This document shows positions 1 through 10,279 of a stretch of DNA of 64,000 nt, piece after piece. The DNA is taken from contig OY969916.1 in NCBI GenBank assembly GCA_963704535.1, positions 2,480,001 through 2,544,000 on the forward strand, read 5' to 3'. Position 1 is the stretch's first letter, and the number at the start of each line of letters is the position of its first letter. A program made the position numbers and the translations under genes. The DNA is from G963704535 sp963704535 (lineage in GTDB: Bacteria; Chloroflexota; Chloroflexia; Chloroflexales; Roseiflexaceae). The notes below the pieces were generated by a model. The model was not told where the DNA came from. It did not search any database and saw only the letters and a list, made by a program, of their open reading frames with translations.

Positions 1-3000
1 ATCAGCTGATCGAGGCGCAGGCCGCGCGCCGCCCCGGCGCCATAGCCGTGGTGTCCGACGAGGAATCACTGACCTATCAGGCGCTCGATCAGCGCGCCGG
101 ACGGCTGGCCGGCCGCCTGCGGGCGCTAGGCGTCGGGCCGGAGGTTCTGGTCGGCCTGTGCGTCGAGCGCTCGACCGACTTGCTGGTCGGCATGCTGGGC
201 ATCCTGAAGGCCGGCGGCGCCTACGTGCCGCTCGACCCTTCCTACCCGGCCGAGCGCCTGGCCTGGATCCTCCAGGACACCCAGGCGCCGGTGATCGTGA
301 CCCAGACGCACCTGGCCGCGAGCCTGCCGCCACATCATGCCCAACTGGTCTGCCTGGACGCGGAAGATGCGCCGCTTCACACCCCGCCATCCGCGCCGGC
401 GCGCCAGGCCGCCCCGCACAACCTGGCCTATGTGATCTACACCTCCGGCTCGACCGGCAAACCCAAAGGAGTGCAACTGCCCCACGCAGCGGTGGTCAAC
501 TTCTTGACCTCCATGCAGCGCCAACTGGAGATCAGCGAGCAGGATGTGCTGCTGGCTGTGACGACGGTCGCGTTCGATATCGCGGCGCTGGAGCTGTTTC
601 TACCGCTCACGGTCGGCGCGCAGGTGCGGATCGTCAGCACCGCCGTGGCCGGCGACGGGGTGCAACTGGCGAAGGTGCTCGCGAATGAGCCGGTGACAAT
701 GATGCAGGCCACGCCGGCAACCTGGCGGATGCTCACCGACGCGGGCTGGATGGGCCGGTCGAATCTGACCATCCTGTGTGGCGGCGAGGCGCTACCGCAC
801 GACCTGGCCGAACAGCTCGTGAGCCGTGGGGCAGCGCTGTGGAACCTCTACGGCCCGACCGAGACCACGATCTGGTCGGCGGCCCTGCGGGTGGAGCAGA
901 CGGAGCGCCCGATCCCGATCGGCCACCCGATCGCCAACACGCAACTGTATGTGCTGGATCAGAACTTCCAGCCGGCGCCGATCGGCGTCGTGGGCGATCT
1001 GTATATCGGCGGCGATGGGCTGGCGCGCGGCTACCTGAACCGGCCCGAGCTGACCGCCGATAGGTTTGTTCCGAGTCCGTGGTCAGTTGTCCGTGGTCAG
1101 TTGCAACGGACAACGGACAACGGACAACGGACAACGGACAACCGGTTGTACAAGACCGGCGACCGGGCCTGCTTCCTGCCGGATGGCACATTGCGGTTCG
1201 AGGGTCGCAGCGATCAGCAGATCAAGCTGCGCGGCTACCGGATCGAGCTGGGCGAGATCGAGACCGTGCTGCGCCAGCACCCGTACGTGCGCGAGGCCGT
1301 GGCGCTGGTGCGCGAGGATGTGCCGGGCGACAAGCGCCTGGTCGCGTATGTGGTTCAGAAGCTTGACGAGCAGGAGCACGCGCCGGCCGAAGCGCAGGCG
1401 CCGCCGAAGCTGGCCGACGACCAGTTGCACCAGTGGCAGGCGGTCTGGGACGAAACCTACGATAAAGCCGAGGACCAGCACGACCCGTCATTCAACATCA
1501 GCGGCTGGAAGAGCAGCTACACCGGCCAGCCGATCCCAGCCGCCGAGATGCGTAACTGGGTCGAGGCGACGATCGAGAACATTCGCGCGCTGAAGCCGCA
1601 GCGGGTGTTGGAGATCGGCTGCGGCACCGGGCTGCTGCTGCTGCCGCTGGCCCCGCATGTCGCCCGCTACGACGGCGTCGATTTCTCCGGTTCGGTGCTG
1701 GCGCAGCTCCGGGGCCAGGTCGAGCGGCTGGGGCTGACCCAGGTGGGGCTGTACCAGGGCAAGGCCGATGAGCTGCTTGCGCTGGGCCTGGGCCGCTATG
1801 ACACGGTGATCATAAACTCGGTGGCCCAGTATTTTCCATCGATCACGTACCTGGTTCAGGTTCTGGAAGCCGCGGTACGCCTGGTGGAGCCGGGCGGGCA
1901 GATCTTCATCGGGGATGTGCGTAGCTTACCGCTGCTCAGGGCCTACCACGCCGCGATCCAGCTGCACCAGGCGCCTGATACGCTGCCCGCCACCGAACTA
2001 GCGCAGCGCATTGAGGAGCGCATGCTCCAGGAGCAAGAGCTGGTCATCGACCCGTTCTTCTTCAAGGCGCTACAGCAGCGCCTGCCTCAGATCAGCGCTG
2101 TCGGCGTTCAACTCAAGCGCGGGCGTGAGCACAATGAGCTGACACAGTTCCGCTACGATGTGGTCCTACAGATTGGGGCGGAGGCGCTGGCGACCGTCGC
2201 TATCCCCAGCATCGATTGGCGGCGAGAGGCGCTCTCGGTGTCCGCGCTGCGCGGGATGCTGCTCGAAGGCCGCACGGAGATGCTTCAGGTTACGGGCGTG
2301 CCCAATCCGCGTGTGCAGGTAGAGACCAGGGCGCTCGAAATGTTGGATCGCGACGAAGCGCCGGCAACAGTTGCCGACCTGCACGCGCACCTGCGCGCGC
2401 TCGAATCAAACGGTATTGAGCCGGAAGATTTCTGGGCGCTTTCCGACGAACTGTCATATACTGTCGAGATCACATGGTCGCGCGCTGATCCGGTAGGCTG
2501 CTATGACGTGCTGCTGGTGCGGCGAACCTGCGAAGCGGGGCAATACACCGAAGCCAGCGCCAGTTTTCATGCCCGCGAGGTTGCTCCCAAGGCGTGGGGA
2601 GCGTATGCCACGAACCCGCTCAAGGCGGCGTTCCTGCGCCAACTCACGCCCGAGTTGCGCGACTTCGCCCGCGCTAAACTGCCGGAATATATGATCCCGT
2701 CGGTGTTTGTGCTGCTGCCGGCGCTGCCGCTCACGCCTAACGGCAAGATCGACCGCCGCGCGCTGCCCGCGCCCGACCAACTGCGGCCTGAGCTTCAGGA
2801 GAGCTTCGTCGTACCGCGCAACCTGTACGAAGAACAAGTCGCGGACATCTGGGCCAGCCTGCTCAGGCTAGAGCGGGTCGGCATCCACGACAACTTCTTC
2901 GCGCTCGGTGGGCACTCACTGCTGGCGACACAGGCGATCCTGCGGATGCGATCGGCATTCCAGGTCGAGTTCTCGCTCCACAACCTGTTCGAGACGCCGA

Positions 3001-3179
3001 CCGTGGCGGGGATCGCCGCGCTGATCCCCCAAAAGCAGAACGAGCCGGCGGATATTTTGCACCTGGAGATCAAAACTCCAGTCCCCATCTCTGATGGGCA
3101 ACTGCTTGACCAGCTCGATCAACTGTCGGATGAGGAGGTCGATCGGCTGCTTCAATTGATGCTGGTAAGTGAAAACTAA
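1..3179 (+). CDS. NRPS module, partial: A(N-methyltransferase)-T, predicted N-methylglycine
   Basis: The reading frame is open from base 3, so the gene is cut by the window edge and the GTG at 48 is not the true start. Visible order is: adenylation domain from its N-terminus; A3 core YTSGSTGKPKG near nt 447; an N-methyltransferase embedded late in the A domain (about nt 1430-2570, SAM motif VLEIGCGTG near 1608); the end of the A domain (YMIPSVFVLL, NGKIDR); and a thiolation domain with GGHSLLATQ near 2908. Binding-pocket positions read D-I-L-Q-L-G-L-I-W plus the A10 Lys, which matches the known glycine code, so the loaded unit should be N-methylglycine. The C-terminal tail (LLDQLDQLSDEEVDRLLQ) looks like a short docking helix. 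A heptamer-array insert lies between cores A6 and A7. A condensation domain presumably lies upstream of the window. Confidence 0.93.
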   Translation, partial: QLIEAQAARRPGAIAVVSDEESLTYQALDQRAGRLAGRLRALGVGPEVLVGLCVERSTDLLVGMLGILKAGGAYVPLDPSYPAERLAWILQDTQAPVIVTQTHLAASLPPHHAQLVCLDAEDAPLHTPPSAPARQAAPHNLAYVIYTSGSTGKPKGVQLPHAAVVNFLTSMQRQLEISEQDVLLAVTTVAFDIAALELFLPLTVGAQVRIVSTAVAGDGVQLAKVLANEPVTMMQATPATWRMLTDAGWMGRSNLTILCGGEALPHDLAEQLVSRGAALWNLYGPTETTIWSAALRVEQTERPIPIGHPIANTQLYVLDQNFQPAPIGVVGDLYIGGDGLARGYLNRPELTADRFVPSPWSVVRGQLQRTTDNGQRTTDNRLYKTGDRACFLPDGTLRFEGRSDQQIKLRGYRIELGEIETVLRQHPYVREAVALVREDVPGDKRLVAYVVQKLDEQEHAPAEAQAPPKLADDQLHQWQAVWDETYDKAEDQHDPSFNISGWKSSYTGQPIPAAEMRNWVEATIENIRALKPQRVLEIGCGTGLLLLPLAPHVARYDGVDFSGSVLAQLRGQVERLGLTQVGLYQGKADELLALGLGRYDTVIINSVAQYFPSITYLVQVLEAAVRLVEPGGQIFIGDVRSLPLLRAYHAAIQLHQAPDTLPATELAQRIEERMLQEQELVIDPFFFKALQQRLPQISAVGVQLKRGREHNELTQFRYDVVLQIGAEALATVAIPSIDWRREALSVSALRGMLLEGRTEMLQVTGVPNPRVQVETRALEMLDRDEAPATVADLHAHLRALESNGIEPEDFWALSDELSYTVEITWSRADPVGCYDVLLVRRTCEAGQYTEASASFHAREVAPKAWGAYATNPLKAAFLRQLTPELRDFARAKLPEYMIPSVFVLLPALPLTPNGKIDRRALPAPDQLRPELQESFVVPRNLYEEQVADIWASLLRLERVGIHDNFFALGGHSLLATQAILRMRSAFQVEFSLHNLFETPTVAGIAALIPQKQNEPADILHLEIKTPVPISDGQLLDQLDQLSDEEVDRLLQLMLVSEN
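1075..1144. repeat. GGACAAC heptamer array in NRPS A domain (A6/A7 loop)
   Basis: GGTCAGTTGTCC units followed by four GGACAAC heptamers form an imperfect inverted pair. Translated in frame as ...RTTDNGQRTTDN... between FVPSP and RLYKTGD. Confidence 0.9.
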
Positions 3180-3317
3180 GTACAGGTTATCACATGTTCG
3201 ATCCGGGTTAGGTGGGGTGGTTTTGGAGGGGTGGCCCTCTCCAAGCCTCCCCCTTTTCTCGGAGCGAAGTTGCGCTACGCCGCACTATAGATGAGCGACC
3301 CCACGGAGAAGACGACA

Positions 3318-6300
3318 ATGACGAATATGGATAAATCGGTGGATAAATTTCAGCCGAGGAGAAACGGGCGCTGCTGGCGCAGCTTTTACAGAAAAAAACA
3401 AACGCGCCAACGACACACCCGCTTTCGTTTAGCCAGCAGCGTCTCTGGTTTCTCGACCAGTTGGAGGCAGGCAATCCTGTGTATAACCTGCCGCTCGGCA
3501 TACGGCTTGCCGGCGCCCTTAATGTCGAGGCGCTCCACCGCAGCCTGAATATGATTATGCGGCGCCACACGGCCCTGCGCACCACGTTCTCCGTTCGGGA
3601 AGAGCAGCCGGTGCAGACGATCGCCCCGCCGCGCGACCTGCCGCTCGCGATCGAGGAGCTGAGCAGCCACCCAATTGGGGAGCGCGAGGCGGCGGCCTTG
3701 AGCCTGGCCAAAGCGGAAGCGCGGCGACCCTTCGATCTGGCAACGGATCTGCTGATGCGCGCCGCACTGCTGCGCCTGGATGCCACCGATCACCTGTTGG
3801 TCCTGACCCTGCATCACATCGTCTCGGATGGCTGGTCGCTCGACGTGCTGTTCCGCGAGATCAGCGCGCTCTACGAGGCATATGCCACCGGCGTCGATCC
3901 GCTGCTCCCCGAGCTGCCGGTCCGGTTTGCCGACTTCGCGATGTGGCAGCGCCAATGGTTCCAGGGCGCCGAGCTGGAGCGGCAGTTGAGTTACTGGCGG
4001 CAGCAACTCGCCGACGTTCCAGCCGTGCTGGATCTGCCGGCCGACAATCCCCGCCCGCTCGTCCAGACCTTCCAGGGCGCGGCGCAGCCGATCGTGATCG
4101 CGCCGGCGCTGACGGAGGCGTTGCGGCGCCTGAGCCAGCGCGAAGGGGTCACGCTGTTTATGACCATACTGGCGGCGTTTCAGGCGCTGCTGTTCCGCTA
4201 CACCGGGCAGGCCGATATCGTGGTCGGCTCGCCGATCGCGGGCCGCGTGCGTGTCGATGTCGAAAATCTGATCGGCTTCTTCGTCAATACATTGCTGATG
4301 CGTACCAATCTCGCCGGCGACCCGACATTCCGCGAGCTGCTGGGGCGCGTGCGCCGGGTGTCGCTCGACGCCTATGCCCACCAGGATGTGCCGTTCGAGA
4401 AGCTGGTCGAGGAGCTTCAGCCCGAGCGCACCCTGGACCGCAACCCGCTGTTCCAGGTCGAGATGATCTTGCAGAAAGCCTCGCAGCCGGCGCAGGTGGC
4501 CGGGTTGATGATGACACCGATCGAGATCAGCAATGGAACCTCGAAGTTCGACCTGACCTTGTCGCTGGAAGAGACGCCCAGCCACGTGGTCGGCGTCCTG
4601 GAATATAACGCCGACCTATTCGAGGCAACCACAATCGAGCGGCTGGTCGGCCACTTCCAGGCGCTGCTGGAGGGCATCGTCGCGAATCCCGGCGGGCGCG
4701 TATCGGCTCTGCCGCTGCTGACCGCCGCCGAGCAGACCGAGCTGCTGCATACCCGCAATCTCACCGCCGCGCCCTACCCACACGACCTGGCCGTACATCA
4801 CTTCGTCGAGCAGCAGGTGGCCCGCACCCCCGACGCGCCGGCGGTAGTCTTCGGCCAGACCTCGCTCTCCTATCGCGAGCTGGACCAACGCGCTACCCAG
4901 CTCGCCTACGCGCTGCTCCAGCAGGGCGTCGGTCGCGGCGTGCGGGTCGGCGTCTGCTTGGAGCGCTCGCCCGAGATGCTGGTGGCGCTGCTGGCGATCT
5001 TCAAGGCCGGCGGCGCCTTCGTGCCGCTCGACCCGGCCTTCCCGCCCGAACGCCTGACTTACATCGCCCAGGACGCCCAGTTGCCGCTGCTGCTGACCCA
5101 GCAGCGGCTACTTACGCGCCTCTCGGCGCTCCCCGCCCGCCCCCTGGCGATCGACACCGACTGGCCATCGATCGCCCAGGCGCCGGTCGTGGCGCTGCCG
5201 CAGATCGATGGGAGCGACCTGGCCTACCTGATCTACACCAGTGGCTCGACCGGCAGACCCAAGGGCGTGCTCATCCCGCATAGCGGCATTGTCAACTACC
5301 TGGTGTGGTGCGCCCAAGCGTACCACGCCGATGCCGGACGCGGCGCGCCGGTCCACGCCTCGATCGCCGCCGACGCGATCTTCCCGAGCCTGTTCGCGCC
5401 GCTGTTCGTCGGGCGCAGCGTGGTGGTGTTCCCGCAGGAGCAGGCGCTGGAGGCGCTGGGCGACGACCTGCTGGCGCAGGGCCAGTTCAGCTTCATTAAG
5501 ATCACTCCCTCGCAGCTCGAAGTGCTCAACTACCGCATGCCCCAGCGCGATGCCACCGGCTGGGTCGATACGCTGGTGGTGGGGGCCGAGGCGGTGCGTA
5601 GCGAGGTGTTGCAGTACTGGCAGCGCCACGCGCCCACAACGGTGCTGCTCAACGAGTACGGCCCGACCGAGACCGTGGTCGGGTGCAGCATCTACCCGGT
5701 GCTGCCCGACTCGCGCTACAGCGGCGTGCTGCCGATCGGGCTGCCGATCGCCAATCTGCGCTTCTATGTGCTGGACCGGGCCATGCGACCGCTGCCGATC
5801 GGCGTGCCGGGCGAGCTGTACATCGGCGGCGACGGCGTGGCCTGGGGCTACCTCAACCGCCCTGGGCTGACCGCCGAGAAGTTCGTGCCCGACCCGTTCA
5901 GCGGCGAGGCCGGGGCGCGGCTGTATCGCAGCGGCGACGTGGTGCGCTACCTGGACGAGCGCGCCGCCAATATCGCGTTCCTGGGCCGGCGCGACGACCA
6001 GGTCAAGATCCGTGGCTACCGGGTCGAGCTGGGCGAGATCGAGGCGCTGCTGGACCAGCACCCGCTGGTGCGCGAGGTGGTGGTGCTGGCCCGCGAGGAG
6101 CGCCCCGGCCAGTCGCGGCTGGTGGCCTACGTCGTCCCCGACCAAGAACAAAGAACAAAGCCTGTCCTGAGCGAAGTCGAAGGGAATAAAGAACAAAACG
6201 GGGAGAAGCCCGATTCTCAATTCTCAATTCTCAATTCTCAATTCTCCGGGGAGCTGCGCGATTACCTGAAAGAGCGTCTGCCGGAGTATATGGTGCCGGC

Positions 6301-9300
6301 GGTGTTTATGCTGCTGGAGCAGATGCCGCTCGCTCCGCACGGCAAGATCGACCGCCAGCGGCTGCCGCTGCCGGAAGTGGATCGCGGCGGGCTGGAGGAG
6401 GCGTTTGTGGCGCCGCGCACGCCGCTGGAGGCGCAGATGGCGGCGATCTGGAGCCAGGTGCTGGGCAGCCCAGAGCTGGGGGTCCACGATAACTTCTTCG
6501 CGCTGGGTGGGCACTCGCTGATGGCGACGCAGGTGATGACGCGGGTGCGGAGCGCATTCGAGGTCGAGCTGCCGCTGCGGGCGCTGTTCGAGGCGCCCAC
6601 CGTCGCCGGCCTGGCCGCGCGCATCAGCCTGGCGCAGACCGAGGCGTCGGTGCTCCCGCCGATTCGCCCGGTGCCGCGGAATCCCGACCCTTCCATCCGT
6701 CAGGATTCCGCAGGGAGGGGTGACATCCCGCTGCCGCTTTCATTTGCCCAGCAGCGCCTGTGGTTCCTGGACCAACTGAACCCGGACAGCGCAATCGGGA
6801 ATGTCTACAACGCTTATCGGGTGACAGGCGCGCTCGATCGAGACGCGCTACTCCAGAGCCTCCAGGGGTTGATCGCGCGCCACGAGAGCCTGCGTACCAC
6901 ATTTGTAAGTGTGGATGGGCAGGTGCGGCAGGTGATCGCCCCGCCGTCGGCGCCCCCGTTGTCGGTGGTCGATCTGCGAACATACCCGCAGGTCGAGCGC
7001 GAGACCAGGGTCAGATCGTTCGTGCTGAAGGAGGCACAGCAACCTTTTGACCTGGCAAACGGGCCGCTCATGCGCGTGGCGTTGTTGCAGCTCAATACGA
7101 ACGATCATGTGCTGGTGCTGACTTTGCACCATATTATTTGCGATGAATGGTCGCTGAGCAAGTTCTTCGACGAGCTTGACATTCTCTACCGGGCCGCTTG
7201 CACGGGCACCCGCGCCGAGTTGCCGCCGCAGCCGATCCAGTATGCCGATTTTGCGGCCTGGCAGCAGCAGTGGCTACAAGGGCCGGTGCTGGAGCGCCAA
7301 ATGGCCTACTGGAAGCAGCGATTGGAGGGAGCGCCCCCGATCCTGGAGCTTCCCGCCGACCATGCGCGCCCGGCGATTCAGTCGTATCGCGGCGATATGA
7401 TTGATTTCGAACTGCCGGCCAGCCTGGCCGCCGCGCTTACGAGGCTGAGCCAGCGCGAGGGCGTGACGCTGTTTATGACGCTGCTGGCAGCATTCCAGAC
7501 CCTGATCCTGCGCTACACCGGGCAGACCGATATCGTGGTGGGTTCGCCGATCGCCGGGCGCACGCGCCGCGAAGTCGAGGAGCTGATCGGGCCGTTCATC
7601 AACACGCTGGTGCTGCGCTCGGATCTGTCGGGCAACCCGGCGTTTCTGGAGGTGCTGCGGCGCGTGCGCGAGATCGCGCTCGACGCGTATGCCCATCAGG
7701 ACCTGCCGTTCGAGAAGCTGGTCGAGGAACTCCAGCCCGAGCGCGACCTGAGCCGCGACCCACTGGTCCAGGTGATCTTCGATCTGCATAACATCGAGGG
7801 CAGCACGACATTGCGATTGGGAGAGCTGACGAGTCAGGCCCTGGAGACCGATAGCGGAACGACCAAGGCCGACCTTACGCTGATCATGGAGGAGCTGGGC
7901 GATCGGCTCACCGGCACGGTGATGTATGCGACCGATCTGTTCGAGGCGGGGACGATCGAGCGGCTGATCGGCCACTTCCAGACGCTGCTGGAGGGCATCA
8001 TCGCCCAGCCCCAAGCGCGCCTGGCCGACCTGCCGCTGCTGAGTGAGGCCGAGCGCCGGCAGCTCCTGGTCGAGTGGAACGCCACCGCCAGCGGCTACCC
8101 GGCCGACAGCCCCATTCACTCGCTCTTCGCCGCCCAGGCCGCCCGCTCCCCCGACGCTATCGCCGTCGAGGACCACGCCGCGCGCCTGACCTATCGCGAG
8201 CTGGATCAGCGCGCCAATCAACTGGCTCACGAGCTGCGGGCGCGTGGCATCGGGCGCGAAACGCGTGTCGGCATCTGCCTGGAGCGCTCGACCGAGCTGC
8301 TGGTGGCGCTGCTGGGCGTGCTCAAGGCCGGCGCCGCCTACGTCCCACTCGATCCGCACTTCCCCCAGGAGCGCCTGGCCTTCATGCTTCAAGACGCCCA
8401 GGTCGCGCTGCTGCTCACGACCCGAGAACAAAGAACAAAGAACAAAGAACAAAGCACCACCGGACGTAAGGGCGTATTGCATACGCCCCCAGCGGACCAC
8501 GAAAGAGCCTACAGCACCACGCCCCCAGCGGACCACGAAAGAGCCTATAGCACCACGCCCCCAGCGGACCACGAAAGAGCCTATAGCACCACGCCCCCAG
8601 CGGACCATGGACAACCGACCGTGATCGAGCTGGATACTGACTGGTCCACCATCGCGAGGCAGCCGACCACCGAACCGCAGAGCGACGTGAGCGGCGAGGA
8701 CCTGGCCTACGTGATCTACACCTCCGGCTCGACCGGCCTGCCCAAGGGCGTGATGGTGCGCCATCGCAGCCTGACCAACTTCCTATGCACGATGCGCGAG
8801 CAGCCCGGCCTCTCCGCCGACGATACCTTGCTGGCGCTGACCACGCTCTCGTTCGACATCGCCGGGCTGGAGCTGTACCTGCCGCTGCTGGTGGGCGCGC
8901 GGCTGGTGCTGGCGACGACCGAGGAGGGCCGCGACCCAATGCTGCTCCAGCAGCGCCTGACGACCTCCGGCGCGACGGTGCTCCAGGCCACCCCTACTAC
9001 CTGGCGGCTGCTGCTGACCGGCGGCTGGGAAGGCGACGCGCAGCTCACGGCGCTCTGCGGCGGCGAGGCGCTGCCGCCCGACCTGGCCGAGCAGGTGCGC
9101 ACGCGCACCAGGGCGCTGTGGAACCTCTACGGCCCGACCGAGACCACGATCTGGTCCACCGGCCAACTGGTCGAGGCCGAGACGCCGCTGAGCATCGGCC
9201 GCCCGATCGCCAACACCGAGGTCTACGTGCTGGACCGCGAGATGCGGCTGCTGCCGACAGGCGTGGCGGGCGAGCTGTACATCGGCGGCGACGGGCTGGC

Positions 9301-10279
9301 GCGTGGCTACCATAACCGGCCGGAGCTGACCGCAGAGCGGTTTGTGCCCAACCCGTTCACCGAGAACAAAGAACAAAGAACAAAGAACAAAGAGCTGAGG
9401 GGGAGAGGGGGAGAGGGGGAGATCGCCCAATCTCCAATCTCCGAGCGCTTATATAGAACCGGCGATCTGGCGCGCTTCCGCCCGGACGGGACACTGGAGT
9501 ACCTGGGCCGCATCGATGGGCAGGTCAAGCTGCGCGGCTTCCGGATCGAGCTGGGCGAGATCGAGGTGCGACTGCGGCAGCATCCGCAGGTGCGCGAGGC
9601 GGCGGTGGTGCTGCGGGCCGACGTGGCCGGCGATGCGCGGCTGGTGGCTTACGTCGTACCCAACCAAGAACAAAGAACAAAGCCTGTCCTGAGCGAAGTC
9701 GAAGGGAACAAAGAACAAAGGGGCGAGGAGTTTGATTCTCAATTCTCAATTCTCAATTCTCAATTCTTAGGGGAGCTGCGGGCGTTCCTCCAGCCGCATC
9801 TGCCCGAGTACATGCTGCCCTCGGCCTTCGTGATGCTGGACGCGCTGCCGCTGACGCCCAATGGAAAGCTCGACCGGCGGCGGCTGCCGCAGCCGGAGCT
9901 GGATCGCGCGGAGCTGAAACAGGCGTTTGTGGCGCCGCGCACGCCGCTGGAAACCGACATGGCGGCAATCTGGGGCCAGGTGCTGGGCAGGGCAACGGTA
10001 GGGGTACACGATAACTTCTTCGTCTTGGGCGGCCACTCGCTGCTGGCGACGCAGGTGATGACGCGGGTGCGGGACACATTCGAGGTCGAGCTGCCGCTGC
10101 GGGTGCTGTTCGAGGCGCCCACCATCGCCGTCCTGGCCGAGCGGATTGTCGCGCACCAGTTGGAGCAGGCCAACCAGGATGTGCTGGCGCAGTTTCTGGG
10201 GGAGATCGAGCAACTATCGGCGCTGGATGCGCTGCTGGAGCTGGGGCCGGAAGCATTGAACACGCAGGAGGATCGGTGA
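3318..10279 (+). CDS. NRPS, two modules C-A-T-C-A-T (Asn/Asp-like, Gly), N-terminal frameshift
   Basis: Start chosen at ATG 3318, which has GGAGAAG six bases upstream. The frame breaks near 3345-3350, where one T appears to be missing. Restoring it gives a normal synthetase N-terminus (FSAEEKRALLAQLLQKK then LSFSQQRLWFLDQL) and 2320 residues. Module 1: C (HHIVSDGWS near 3812), A (YTSGSTGRPKG near 5233), T (GGHSLMATQ near 6507). Module 2: C (HHIICDEWS near 7128, Glu replacing the usual Gly), A, T (GGHSLLATQ near 10030). Pocket residues of A1 read D-A-P-K-V-G-E-V-G, agreeing with the Asn code except at the second, third and fifth positions, so Asn/Asp is tentative. A2 reads D-I-L-Q-L-G-L-I-W, the glycine code. 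Repeat-derived inserts occur in both A domains. The stop overlaps the next start (TGATG). Confidence 0.9.
6146..6246. repeat. GAACAAA + CTTCGACTTCGCTCAGG-type + ATTCTCA insert (A9/A10 loop)
   Basis: Two GAACAAA units, a PVLSEVEG-coding palindromic element (6160-6186), another GAACAAA, then about four ATTCTCA heptamers. Read in frame between VAYVV and the ELRDYL helix. Confidence 0.9.
8425..8610. repeat. GAACAAA array plus 36-bp tandem repeats (A2/A3 loop)
   Basis: Four GAACAAA heptamers, a GGGCGTATTGCATACGCCC palindrome (8470-8488), then about three and a half 36-bp units translated as TTPPADHERAYS. All in frame, replacing a short loop. Confidence 0.9.
9363..9450. repeat. GAACAAA array plus GAGAGGGG run (A6/A7 loop)
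   Basis: Four GAACAAA heptamers, then an eight-base GAGAGGGG repeat and AATCTCC units, between FVPNPF and RLYRTGD. Confidence 0.85.
9666..9768. repeat. GAACAAA / PVLSEVEG / ATTCTCA insert (A9/A10 loop)
   Basis: Same composition and order as the insert at 6146-6246, in the second A domain of the same protein. Confidence 0.9.

Noticed and set aside
48..3179. GTG at 48 as the gene start
   Set aside because: The frame is open to the window edge and upstream codons read as the normal beginning of an A domain.
7274..8764. 496-codon minus-strand frame opposite the second synthetase
   Set aside because: Shadow of the + strand C and A domains; low-complexity translation and no ribosome site.
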